This document shows positions 1-6,665 of a stretch of DNA of 22,024 nt, in pieces. Position numbers and translations under genes: made by a program. A model generated the notes under the pieces. The model did no database searches. It saw only the letters and a program-made list of their open reading frames with translations, and had not been told where the DNA came from. The stretch is from Candidatus Blautia equi (lineage in GTDB: Bacteria > Bacillota > Clostridia > Lachnospirales > Lachnospiraceae): assembly GCA_018064695.1 (NCBI GenBank), contig JAGHUU010000119.1:1-22024 (forward strand), read 5' to 3'. Position 1 is the first letter of the stretch. Each line of letters opens with the position of its first letter.

Positions 1-12
1 TCTATGGGTGAG

Positions 13-96
13 CTATGGGTATACGCCTATTCTTACCCCGCACCCAATTATGTAAGCACACTCCCGAATGAACTGCTGGCAGCGGGTGATGGCCAT
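13..96 (-). pseudogene. Decayed partial copy of the ATPase C-terminal domain
   Basis: Just downstream of the ABC ATPase stop codon, a 27-codon reading frame encodes a peptide closely matching residues about 322-344 of that ATPase. Shared blocks are TRCQQ, ECAY, GCGV versus DCGV, and RIG versus KIG. The match then breaks down and meets a stop, so the rest of the domain is missing or frameshifted. An ATG precedes the match, but I see no clear ribosome binding site, and no ATPase core is attached. Most likely a relic of a tandem duplication or recombination of the 3' end of the neighbouring gene. It could also belong to a structure extending past the left edge of the window. Confidence 0.6.
25..93. 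repeat. Diverged direct repeat, second copy at 188-256
   Basis: Positions 25-93 align without gaps to 188-256, with 58 of 69 bases identical by my count. Most differences are transitions, many at third codon positions when read on the minus strand. Copy 188-256 lies inside the ATPase gene and copy 25-93 lies just after it. This pattern points to an older duplication that was under coding constraint for some time. Confidence 0.8.
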
Positions 97-109
97 GGCT
101 CATTTTCAT

Positions 110-1219
110 TTAGATCTCAACGTGGGGGGTGTATTTTCCTGTTTTTTTAGCGTATTCGATAATCTCGGTTATGCGGGTATTGCATGGGCCTATTTTTACT
201 CCGCAATCAATCACGTAAGCGCACTCCTGAATGAGCTGCTGGCAGCGAGTGAAGGCGGTGTCGCTGATTGGGTTGAAGGGTTCTTCTTCTATTACTTCTA
301 CTGCCAGAAGTCTCGCAAGTTGATAATCGAGGTCATTTGTGTAAAGCGGGCCGGCGGCGAAAGGGATGTCGGCCTTCTGCAGGCGGCGGTAGACTGGGAT
401 TCCGGTTCCGCAGGCGGAAAGAACCAATACTTTTGGTGCGCCTTCGCAGCGGGGCAGTTCCAGGCTGCCGTAGACCGGATCAAAATATCCATTATCGATC
501 TCATACAGCTCCCGAATCGCCTCCTCGGAGAAAATATCCTCCGGTCTGCCATAATGCGCAATATGGTCTCCCTTCACGCAGATAATCTTATCAGAAATCT
601 TCTGCGCCAGATCGATCTCATGCAGAGACATCACCACAGTGATCTGCTTCTCCTTAGCCATACCCCTTAATATAGAAAGAAGCTCCAGCTTATGCCGAAT
701 ATCCAAAAAAGAGGTTGGCTCATCCAGAACAATAATATCCGGCTCCTGGCAGATAGCTCTGGCCAGAAGCACCCTCTGGCGCTGCCCATCACTGATGGCA
801 TTAAAATCACGGTTCCCCAGATCATCCGCATGAACCGCAGCCATAGCCGCATCCACCTTCTGCTCATCCTCCAGGGTGAGAATTCCTAACCTCCCGGTAT
901 AAGGATAACGACCGGTAGCTACAATATCATGACATGTCATGAGCTCCGGACGCATGCGCTCTGTCAGCACCACCGCCATCTGAAGGGAAAGCTCCCTGTG
1001 AGTAAGTGCAGAAAGACTGCGCTCCGCAATAGACACCGAACCTCCAATCAGCTTCAGCTGTCTGGTAATACTCTTTAATATAGTAGATTTACCTGCCCCA
1101 TTCGGCCCTATGAGGGTGACGATCTCACCCTTTTTGATATCAATACATATATCATGGATCAGAGCCTTTCCGTTATAGCCTACGGAGAGGTCCTCCATCT
1201 TAATATAGGATTCGTTCAT
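110..1219 (-). CDS. Corrinoid-type ABC transporter ATP-binding protein (BtuD/FecE-like) with C-terminal extra domain
   Basis: Cytoplasmic ATPase expected to power the neighbouring permease. Residues 1 to about 250 form a standard ABC domain: Walker A GPNGAGKST at 38-46, signature ISDGQ at 142-146 (Asp replaces the usual second-last Gly of LSGGQ), Walker B IIVLDEP at 162-168, and the switch His in SLHE near 200. The family is normally about 250-270 residues. Here about 110 further residues follow, with Cys at 258, 270, 326, 333, 339 and 346, a motif VLSACGTG, and a terminal region rich in Cys. I do not recognise this tail. Last gene of the cobalamin-riboswitch operon, 58 nt after the permease, with GGGAAAG before the ATG. 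ABC function is secure; the corrinoid substrate follows from the riboswitch; the tail's role is unknown. Confidence 0.9.
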   Translation of the reverse strand: MNESYIKMEDLSVGYNGKALIHDICIDIKKGEIVTLIGPNGAGKSTILKSITRQLKLIGGSVSIAERSLSALTHRELSLQMAVVLTERMRPELMTCHDIVATGRYPYTGRLGILTLEDEQKVDAAMAAVHADDLGNRDFNAISDGQRQRVLLARAICQEPDIIVLDEPTSFLDIRHKLELLSILRGMAKEKQITVVMSLHEIDLAQKISDKIICVKGDHIAHYGRPEDIFSEEAIRELYEIDNGYFDPVYGSLELPRCEGAPKVLVLSACGTGIPVYRRLQKADIPFAAGPLYTNDLDYQLARLLAVEVIEEEPFNPISDTAFTRCQQLIQECAYVIDCGVKIGPCNTRITEIIEYAKKTGKYTPHVEI

Positions 1220-1277
1220 ATTCTTTCCCGCTTGTTAACGATAGTTAGTTTTTAATTATCTACTTAGTGCTAAATGC

Positions 1278-2336
1278 TTACCTCGCACGTTTCTTCGTCA
1301 GCATCATAAAGATGACCACCGGCGCTCCAAAGATGGAAGTCACCGTACTGATATTCAGCTCCAGCGGAGCAAATGCGGTACGGGCGATCAGATCGCACAT
1401 CATACAGAACACAGCTCCGCCCAGGAAGGTTCCCGGAATCACAACGATCGGCTTTGCAGTATTCAGGCTGTGCTTCACCAGAAATGGAACTGCAATTCCC
1501 ACAAAGGAAATTGGTCCTGCAAAAGCAGTCACCGTTGCCGATAAAATACTGGACATCAGAATCAGTGCCACGCGGAAGAATTTAATATTCACACCCATAC
1601 TCTGTGCATAAGCCTCACCGAGCTGGTAAGCACCAATCGGCTTCGACATTAAAAAAGTCAGCAATGCCGTCACAAATACCATAATGCATGCAACCTGCAC
1701 ATTGCTCCAGTTCATACCGGAAAAGCTTCCCAATGACCAGCCTCTTAAATTTACAATATCTGAATCCTCCGCAAAAGTCACAACAAAATCAGTGATCGCA
1801 GAGCAGATATATCCGATCATAATACCGGCTACCAGAAGAGTTGCCATATGATTGATCCGTCTGGAGATCAGAAGGATAAATCCTGTCGCCATCAGAGAAC
1901 CCAGAAAAGCTGCAACGATCAGTGTATAGGAAGATACCGAATGAAAGATCTCCATGAAATAGATCATAGCCAGGGCAACCGTCATCTTCGCACCGGAAGA
2001 AATACCGAGCATAAACGGACCCGCGATTGGATTCTCAAAGAAAGTCTGAAGCAGAAAACCGGAAAGAGACAGTGCTCCCCCAAGCACCGCAGACATGATA
2101 ATGCGTGGAAGGCGTATCTTCCATATAATATTGTACTCTGTCTGATCTCCATCTCGCAGAAAGATAATTCTGAAAATTTTTCCCACAGAAATATTCGTCG
2201 TACCTGTGTTGATATTCAGAACCATAATTGCCAGAAATGCCAGAATCAGAATGGAAAAAACAGTCAGATAGCGTAATCTTCTCTTAAAATTCTCTTTATG
2301 AAAATCGTTGGTAGTAAAGGTTTCGGTCGGGTTCAT
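1278..2336 (-). CDS. FecCD/BtuC-type ABC transporter permease
   Basis: Integral membrane subunit of a type II importer. The 352 residues fit the FecCD/BtuC family. After a hydrophilic start there are about nine to ten hydrophobic segments. Family signatures are visible: IRLPRII near 74-80, ENPIAGPFMLG near 101-111, GPISFVGIAVPFLVKH near 274-289 (the family's 'FVGL..PH..R' region), and NISTVTSIFGAPV near 328-340. It probably works as a homodimer with the adjacent ATPase and receives ligand from the binding protein encoded just upstream. An SD-like GGAGAG lies 5 nt before the chosen ATG. Another ATG 4 nt upstream is in a different frame. Corrinoid specificity is inferred from the cobalamin riboswitch; siderophore and heme permeases share this fold. 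Confidence 0.92.
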   Translation of the reverse strand: MNPTETFTTNDFHKENFKRRLRYLTVFSILILAFLAIMVLNINTGTTNISVGKIFRIIFLRDGDQTEYNIIWKIRLPRIIMSAVLGGALSLSGFLLQTFFENPIAGPFMLGISSGAKMTVALAMIYFMEIFHSVSSYTLIVAAFLGSLMATGFILLISRRINHMATLLVAGIMIGYICSAITDFVVTFAEDSDIVNLRGWSLGSFSGMNWSNVQVACIMVFVTALLTFLMSKPIGAYQLGEAYAQSMGVNIKFFRVALILMSSILSATVTAFAGPISFVGIAVPFLVKHSLNTAKPIVVIPGTFLGGAVFCMMCDLIARTAFAPLELNISTVTSIFGAPVVIFMMLTKKRAR

Positions 2337-2366
2337 TCATACTCTCCAAAATCAAAAATCAAATCG

Positions 2367-3527
2367 TTATTCTATCTTTGTCAGGAAGGTCATCTCTGCA
2401 GCGTCGCCGTCTGTCAGCATCAGATTCAGATCCGTGATCAGATTTCCGACAATGTCCGTAGCCTGATAAAGGTACTTTCCTGCGCACCATACATTTCCTT
2501 CCTGAACAGCTTTGAAATCAGCGAAAAGAACATCCTTCTGGTACAGATCATCTATGTTATAGATCGGGTCGTCGATGGTTGCATTATAAACCAGATAATC
2601 TGCGTCGATGGCCGTCGCATAGAACTCTTCCATTGTAAGATTAACAGAAGATTTTTTCAATGCCTCTCCATCCAGCGTATCAAAAATATATCTTCCGCCG
2701 GCAATCTCGATCATCTTCGGAACATAATCTTCCGGGCTTCGAACCACTACAGATCCGTCCGAGCTGATATAGAAGAACGCAACCGTTTTCTCTGTATTCT
2801 GAAAATCCTTCAGTTTATCAATAACCTTTGCCTGCTCGTCAAAAAATGCTGCCGCAATCTCTTCCCTGTCAGTCAGAGCGCCGTAGGCTTTTACCCACTC
2901 CGTACGGCCAAGGGGATGGTTCTCATAGCTGGAGCGATCGATCAGGACCGGAACATCCATAGCCTCGATCATCTCCTGAACCTTAGGGCTATGGAGGATC
3001 ATGGTAGATTCAATGGCCAGATCACATTCTTCGTTGATCAGAAGTTCATAGTCCGGTTCACTGTATTTTCCCGCAAACAGGATCTCCCCCGCTTCCATCG
3101 CCTGGGCTGCATGTTCAATGTACCATCCGGAAGCCTGCACGGCAGACAGGCGAATACTGTCGATTGCGTCGATAGCATCAAAGAGAGACATGGTTGCAGT
3201 GGCAGCCAGGTATATTTTATCCAGAGGCTGGTGCAGCAAAACGATATCATCATCCACACCTTCCGGCGCCTCTTTCCCTTCCGGGATCGTCAGGTACTGA
3301 CGGTCTCCGTGAATATCCAGCAGTTTATAGCCATCTGTATAGTAATAGACATCAAAGCCCTCCGCAAAGGTAAGGTCCATCTTATGTTCGTATGTAAGGC
3401 CGGGCAGCGCCGGGATTTCTGCCTCCTCGGAGGCCCAGATCTGCATTGGAGCGGCTGCCGGAATGCCTGCAAGCAGAGAGCCTGTAAGCAGAATTCCTAT
3501 TACCTGTTTTCTCAATTTCATTTTCAT
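2367..3527 (-). CDS. BtuF-like ABC transporter substrate-binding protein, no lipobox
   Basis: Extracytoplasmic ligand-binding protein of 386 residues with the class III (BtuF/FhuD-type) two-lobe layout. The N-lobe spans about 40-215, with VPVLIDR near 192-198 and the domain-ending EWVKAYGAL near 210-218. A long connecting helix covers about 220-242. The C-lobe follows, with SPEDYVPKMIEIAGG and SSVNLTMEEF typical of the family. The signal peptide is residues 1-32, with cleavage likely after IWA. Most Gram-positive binding proteins are lipoproteins with LxxC; here the equivalent stretch reads LLAGI, so no lipid-anchor Cys is visible. SD AAAAGGA lies before ATG AAA ATG. It is 30 nt from the permease and in the same operon. 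Corrinoid binding is inferred from the upstream riboswitch. Confidence 0.88.
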   Translation of the reverse strand: MKMKLRKQVIGILLTGSLLAGIPAAAPMQIWASEEAEIPALPGLTYEHKMDLTFAEGFDVYYYTDGYKLLDIHGDRQYLTIPEGKEAPEGVDDDIVLLHQPLDKIYLAATATMSLFDAIDAIDSIRLSAVQASGWYIEHAAQAMEAGEILFAGKYSEPDYELLINEECDLAIESTMILHSPKVQEMIEAMDVPVLIDRSSYENHPLGRTEWVKAYGALTDREEIAAAFFDEQAKVIDKLKDFQNTEKTVAFFYISSDGSVVVRSPEDYVPKMIEIAGGRYIFDTLDGEALKKSSVNLTMEEFYATAIDADYLVYNATIDDPIYNIDDLYQKDVLFADFKAVQEGNVWCAGKYLYQATDIVGNLITDLNLMLTDGDAAEMTFLTKIE

Positions 3528-3533
3528 CCATCT

Positions 3534-3621
3534 ATCCTTTTCAAATATCTGTTTTATTCAAATTTCTTTTCAGAATCTTTTCTTTTCAAAACCCTTTTTC
3601 AAAATCTTTTTCCTTTTCAAA
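3534..3621 (-). repeat. Purine-rich TTTGAAAAG-like repeats in the leader of the binding-protein gene
   Basis: Read on the minus strand, the gap before the binding-protein gene contains six imperfect copies of TTTGAAAAG(G), spaced about 12-18 nt apart. The last copy supplies the ribosome binding site. The earlier copies look like weak Shine-Dalgarno decoys or a slippage-expanded spacer. No regulatory role is shown. Confidence 0.55.
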
Positions 3622-3643
3622 GGGAGCAGCAAAAGCTGCTCCC
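3622..3643 (-). other. Intercistronic hairpin between the 866-aa gene and the binding-protein gene
   Basis: GGGAGCAGC and GCTGCTCCC form a perfect 9-bp stem around TTTT on the minus strand, starting 6 nt after the stop codon of the 866-aa gene. The tail is only TTTG followed by A-rich sequence, so it is a poor intrinsic terminator. It may act as a partial terminator or protect the 3' end of the upstream message, making expression of the two binding proteins differ. Confidence 0.6.
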
Positions 3644-3649
3644 GAGAAG

Positions 3650-6250
3650 TTAATTCATCTTTTCTGTTTCTGCTGCTTCTTTATAGAATTTTACGGCTTC
3701 GTCTTCACATCCAAACAGCATGCCGTATACTTTATACCACTCGCAGGCTCCCAGCTCTTCTTTTTCATCTGCAGAGCGATCGATGATCATTGGCATGTTC
3801 AGAAGTCCCAGCTGTCCGCCCAGATCTTTCATGTTCTGTACCATAGCTGCGGAATCCACAGTTTCCTCTGCATCTTCCTCTGGGATATGTGGGAGAATAT
3901 CTGCCGTTACGATTGCAAGTTCACAGTCAGATTTTACCAGTGCCTTAAAGCCAGGTGCGTCTGCGCTTCCTGCGTCCAGAATCTCTTCTTTCTCCAGAGC
4001 CTCTTTGATCTCTTCTACCGGGCAGGTCTCTGCATCGGTGGACACCGCTTTGATCTGTTCAGACACTCCCAGATCAGCGAGAACCATCAGGGCTGCATCA
4101 GAAGATACATATACGTTTTCAACCGGAACACGGATCACCTGCATCTCTTTTTCTACTCCGGCAGGTAATTCTGCTTCTTCGTCTGCAAGAAGATAGAGAA
4201 TGCTCTCATCTCCGTATAAGTCTTTCTCTTCTTCAATCTCAGCTTCTTCCTCCGGAAGCTCCGGAGCTGCGCTTTCCTCTTCCGTTTCTTCCAGATCTTC
4301 ACGGTCCAGATCGGTTGCCACATCGATCTCCAGGATCGCAAGGTCGTTTTCATAGAAGTGAACCTTAAAATACTCTGCATCATTGATCTTCAGAGATGCC
4401 TGATAGGTAAGTCCTAATATCTCCGGTGCATCCTCGTCAACCTCTACCTCGCCGAGTTTTGCTGCCACTGCATTTGTGATCGTATCCTCAGTTCCTGCGA
4501 TCACTGCCTTTTTCTCTTCTTCATTCTTTGCGGTGTTGGAAGCCGTGCCGCTGGTCTTTGCTGCCTCCAGACCTACATAGATCTGATATGCAACTTCATG
4601 TGCCTGGGACATAGCCGTGGTGCAGCCGATGAAGTTTGTATTGGCATTGAGTGCTACAGGAATTTCAAAAGTAGTAGACTTTGATGTCTGCGCAACCGGG
4701 TAGAAGGTTCTGCCATCTGCTTTTACATAAGAATAGCTTCCACTTGAAATGGTGATGGTAGCGGAGGCTTTTCCTCCTTTGACTGTGATCTTATCGCAGC
4801 TCATTCCCTTCAGTCTTCCGGAGCCGCCGCTCCAGGAAAAGCTGTCTGCTTTATATACACCGTCTGCCAGACCGGTGGAGGAGTTTACACTGCCTGTGCT
4901 TCCCGGTTTGGATGGATTAGGCGCTGTGGTTGGTTTTGGACCTGGAGTTGCTTCCGGTGTTGGGGTTGCTGTTCCCTCCGGTTTTGGTGTTGGGGTTGCT
5001 TCCTCCTCTGAAACGTCGGCGATCTTCTTAGCGGAAGAAGAATCAAAGGTCAGTGTACGGTTATACCACATTCTTGAAGTATCACCGGCTTCATAGTATC
5101 TCTGAGATCTGGATGCAATTGCAATCGGCTGATCCAGAGTGGCAACAGGGACCGTAAAGGTTCTCTGTTCTTTACCATCTGCGGAGGTAACTACACTGTC
5201 ATAATAAATAAGTGCACTGTCCGCTGCGTTAAGCGCCTGTTCTGCTGTACCAACATACAGAGCATCATATCCGGAGCTGCTGAGCGTGATCACTGCATAC
5301 ATCTTTCCGCCTTTGCTGGTAAGCTCTGCATTTACAACTTTAAACATCTCAGCCCCGGTGGATACAGCTACAGAGTATACACCATCTGAGAGAGCTTCCG
5401 TTTTTTCCGGAACAGGGGTTGGAGTTGACGTAGCTGTTGGCTTCGGTGTTGGGGTTGCTGTCGGTGCCGGGGTTGCTGTTGCTTCCGGTGCTGGAGTTGC
5501 TGTCGCTTCCGGGGTTGGCGTTGCTGTTGGTGTAGGTGTTGCCGCAGCCTTTATTGTAGATGGAATGACCAGGAGAAGGTCCTGGCTGGTGTACCATTTG
5601 CTTGCATTTCCAGGTACTGCGTTCATTGCAGTTCCTTTTGCGGATACAGGGAGGGTAAATACAAATTTATAGTTATCTCCGTCCTTCACTCCGCTTACAG
5701 TGCTGGATTTGGCTGCATCATCCTTTTTTCCAAGATAGATTCTGTCATAGCTGGTGTTTGCTGTAACAAATGTAATCTCAATCTTTCCGTCTTTGATCAC
5801 AGCTTCTGTCTCAGACTGGGCAGCTGCAAACATCTTAAACTCTGTTCCATCTGCCGCTTTTACAAATTTTACGCGGTCATAAGTAATGCTGGCTGTTGTG
5901 CCGCTTTCAGAATCTGCAGACGGTTTTGGTGTTGCTGTTGGTTTCGGAGTCGCAGTCGGCTCCGGGGTTGGCGTTGCCGTTGGTTTTGGTGTCGCGGTTG
6001 GTTCCTGAGTTGGCGTTGCTGTTGGTTCCGGAGTTGCGGTTGGTTCCGATGTTACTGGTGGCTCCGGAGTTGCTGGTGGCTCCGGAGTTGCTGTAGGCGC
6101 CGGAGTTGCTGTAGGCGCCGGAGTTGGAGTTGCCTCTTCGGTCTGTGAAGCTGCATTATTCGTGTCTTCCGCATAGATCGCGATTGCAGGTGTCAGTGCC
6201 ATGTTCACTGAGATCATTAACGCCAGAAAACGTTTGCTGTTTCTTTTCAT
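3650..6250 (-). CDS. Secreted multidomain protein: three beta-domain repeats on Thr/Pro linkers plus half a BtuF-like binding protein
   Basis: First gene after the cobalamin riboswitch; 866 residues. Signal peptide about 1-27. A Thr/Pro/Ala linker (40-112) leads to beta domain 1 (about 118-235), a linker (236-285), domain 2 (about 288-405), a linker (418-455), domain 3 (about 460-560), then a binding-protein-like segment (605-866). Domains 1 and 2 carry Y-x-x-x-Y (Y168/Y172, Y328/Y332) after a Ser/Thr-rich strand; domain 3 has SYSY. The layout resembles NEAT/Shp-type tetrapyrrole-binding domains, but I cannot confirm membership. The C-terminal part parallels the N-lobe of the neighbouring binding protein (GLTY; MPMIIDRS; CEWYKVYGML) and stops in the connecting helix with no C-lobe. 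It holds a very acidic insert (about 648-677). No lipobox or LPxTG is visible. A role in corrinoid capture is inference from riboswitch and neighbours. Confidence 0.85.
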   Translation of the reverse strand: MKRNSKRFLALMISVNMALTPAIAIYAEDTNNAASQTEEATPTPAPTATPAPTATPEPPATPEPPVTSEPTATPEPTATPTQEPTATPKPTATPTPEPTATPKPTATPKPSADSESGTTASITYDRVKFVKAADGTEFKMFAAAQSETEAVIKDGKIEITFVTANTSYDRIYLGKKDDAAKSSTVSGVKDGDNYKFVFTLPVSAKGTAMNAVPGNASKWYTSQDLLLVIPSTIKAAATPTPTATPTPEATATPAPEATATPAPTATPTPKPTATSTPTPVPEKTEALSDGVYSVAVSTGAEMFKVVNAELTSKGGKMYAVITLSSSGYDALYVGTAEQALNAADSALIYYDSVVTSADGKEQRTFTVPVATLDQPIAIASRSQRYYEAGDTSRMWYNRTLTFDSSSAKKIADVSEEEATPTPKPEGTATPTPEATPGPKPTTAPNPSKPGSTGSVNSSTGLADGVYKADSFSWSGGSGRLKGMSCDKITVKGGKASATITISSGSYSYVKADGRTFYPVAQTSKSTTFEIPVALNANTNFIGCTTAMSQAHEVAYQIYVGLEAAKTSGTASNTAKNEEEKKAVIAGTEDTITNAVAAKLGEVEVDEDAPEILGLTYQASLKINDAEYFKVHFYENDLAILEIDVATDLDREDLEETEEESAAPELPEEEAEIEEEKDLYGDESILYLLADEEAELPAGVEKEMQVIRVPVENVYVSSDAALMVLADLGVSEQIKAVSTDAETCPVEEIKEALEKEEILDAGSADAPGFKALVKSDCELAIVTADILPHIPEEDAEETVDSAAMVQNMKDLGGQLGLLNMPMIIDRSADEKEELGACEWYKVYGMLFGCEDEAVKFYKEAAETEKMN
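4888..4999 (-). repeat. Thr/Pro linker-coding repeat 3
   Basis: Degenerate tandem codons for Thr, Pro, Glu, Gly and Lys, separating beta domains 2 and 3 of the 866-aa protein. It is the shortest of three such linkers. These are likely flexible extracellular spacers. Confidence 0.75.
5398..5545 (-). repeat. Thr/Pro linker-coding repeat 2
   Basis: Tandem 6-18 bp units coding for ATP, PTP and EAT-type residues, separating beta domains 1 and 2 of the 866-aa protein. The complementary strand gives long Gly/Val-rich frames that are only shadows of this repeat. Confidence 0.8.
5915..6133 (-). repeat. Thr/Pro linker-coding repeat 1
   Basis: The longest of the three linkers, about 73 codons of TPxPTA/TPEP-type units between the signal peptide and the first beta domain. 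Near-identical units at the DNA level make it a likely site of length change between strains. Confidence 0.8.
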
Positions 6251-6315
6251 TTACATCTGTTCCTTTCTTTTATCAATATACATATAGGATCATATAAGGA
6301 TTTTCCTGTAAATTT

Positions 6316-6341
6316 AAAAAAGTCTACTCCAATGAGTAGAC
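6316..6341 (-). terminator. Riboswitch expression-platform terminator
   Basis: On the minus strand GTCTACTC and GAGTAGAC form a perfect 8-bp stem with loop ATTG, followed directly by six T. It lies between the cobalamin aptamer and the first gene. This fits transcription termination when cobalamin is bound. I could not identify an unambiguous antiterminator; ATTCAC just after the aptamer can pair with GTGAAT next to the terminator's 5' arm. Confidence 0.88.
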
Positions 6342-6416
6342 ATTCACACACAAAAAAACAATCTCTCCGCAAGATGTAAATCGTGAATATAAGCTTTCAT
6401 CGGAAGCTATCCACAG

Positions 6417-6590
6417 TCTTCAGCAGGTTTCCTGACTTACAGATCATCGGCTTTCAGTCCCTTCTCACAAAACAGCATGCAATGGTTCTTATCTGAAAGC
6501 CTCCCTGTTTACAGTGACCGGATCGCTCAGGATTTTCACCTGATTCCCTCTTTAAAAGCAATGCTAACCGCATGCGCTCTTCACTGAAAA
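6417..6590 (-). ncRNA. Cobalamin riboswitch aptamer
   Basis: On the minus strand the conserved elements appear in order: GGGAATCAGGTGAAAATCC (core; GGTGAAAATCC at 6530-6540), CCGGTCACTGT, a long arm closed by GGCTTTCAG/CTGAAAGCC, and the B12 box AGTCAGGAAACCTGC at 6423-6437. A closing P1 helix is possible between 6584-6590 and 6417-6423. Together these match the cobalamin riboswitch family (Rfam RF00174) by eye. A good promoter lies just upstream and an intrinsic terminator about 75 nt downstream, so it should repress the following four-gene transport operon when adenosylcobalamin or a related corrinoid is plentiful. Confidence 0.95.
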
Positions 6591-6608
6591 CTATCCTATA
6601 TTGCTTTT

Positions 6609-6636
6609 ATTATAACAATCTTCTTTAAAATTACAA
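6609..6636 (-). promoter_or_regulatory. Promoter of the cobalamin-riboswitch operon
   Basis: Minus-strand -35 TTGTAA (6631-6636) and consensus -10 TATAAT (6609-6614) with a 16-bp spacer. The predicted start is near 6601, only about 10 nt before the aptamer. The -35 box sits one base beyond the U-tract of the infA terminator. Confidence 0.75.
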
Positions 6637-6637
6637 G

Positions 6638-6665
6638 AAAAAAAGGAGAGTCTGCACTCTCCTTT
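6638..6665 (-). terminator. Intrinsic terminator after infA
   Basis: On the minus strand a 10-bp stem, AAAGGAGAGT with ACTCTCCTTT around loop GCAG, runs into a tract of T. It starts about 10 nt after the infA stop codon. It closes the ribosomal superoperon and separates it from the corrinoid locus. Confidence 0.92.

Noticed and set aside
68..670. Plus-strand reading frame of 200 codons
   Set aside because: It is antisense to the ABC ATPase, with an implausible hydrophobic/aromatic composition and no recognisable motif.
2298..3653. Long plus-strand reading frame of 451 codons
   Set aside because: It lies opposite the well-supported binding-protein gene, has no family resemblance and runs through the intergenic region; it is a shadow of minus-strand codon usage.
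5286..5672. Plus-strand Gly/Val-rich reading frame of 128 codons
   Set aside because: It is the antisense of the Thr/Pro stalk repeats of the 866-aa gene; its GVGVAV pattern is exactly what complementary ACP/CCA-type codons give, and it has no ribosome binding site.
6342..6416. Second terminator-like run (GGAGAGATTG followed by T's) between the aptamer and the real terminator
   Set aside because: Only a 4-bp stem can form in front of the T-run; too weak to call.
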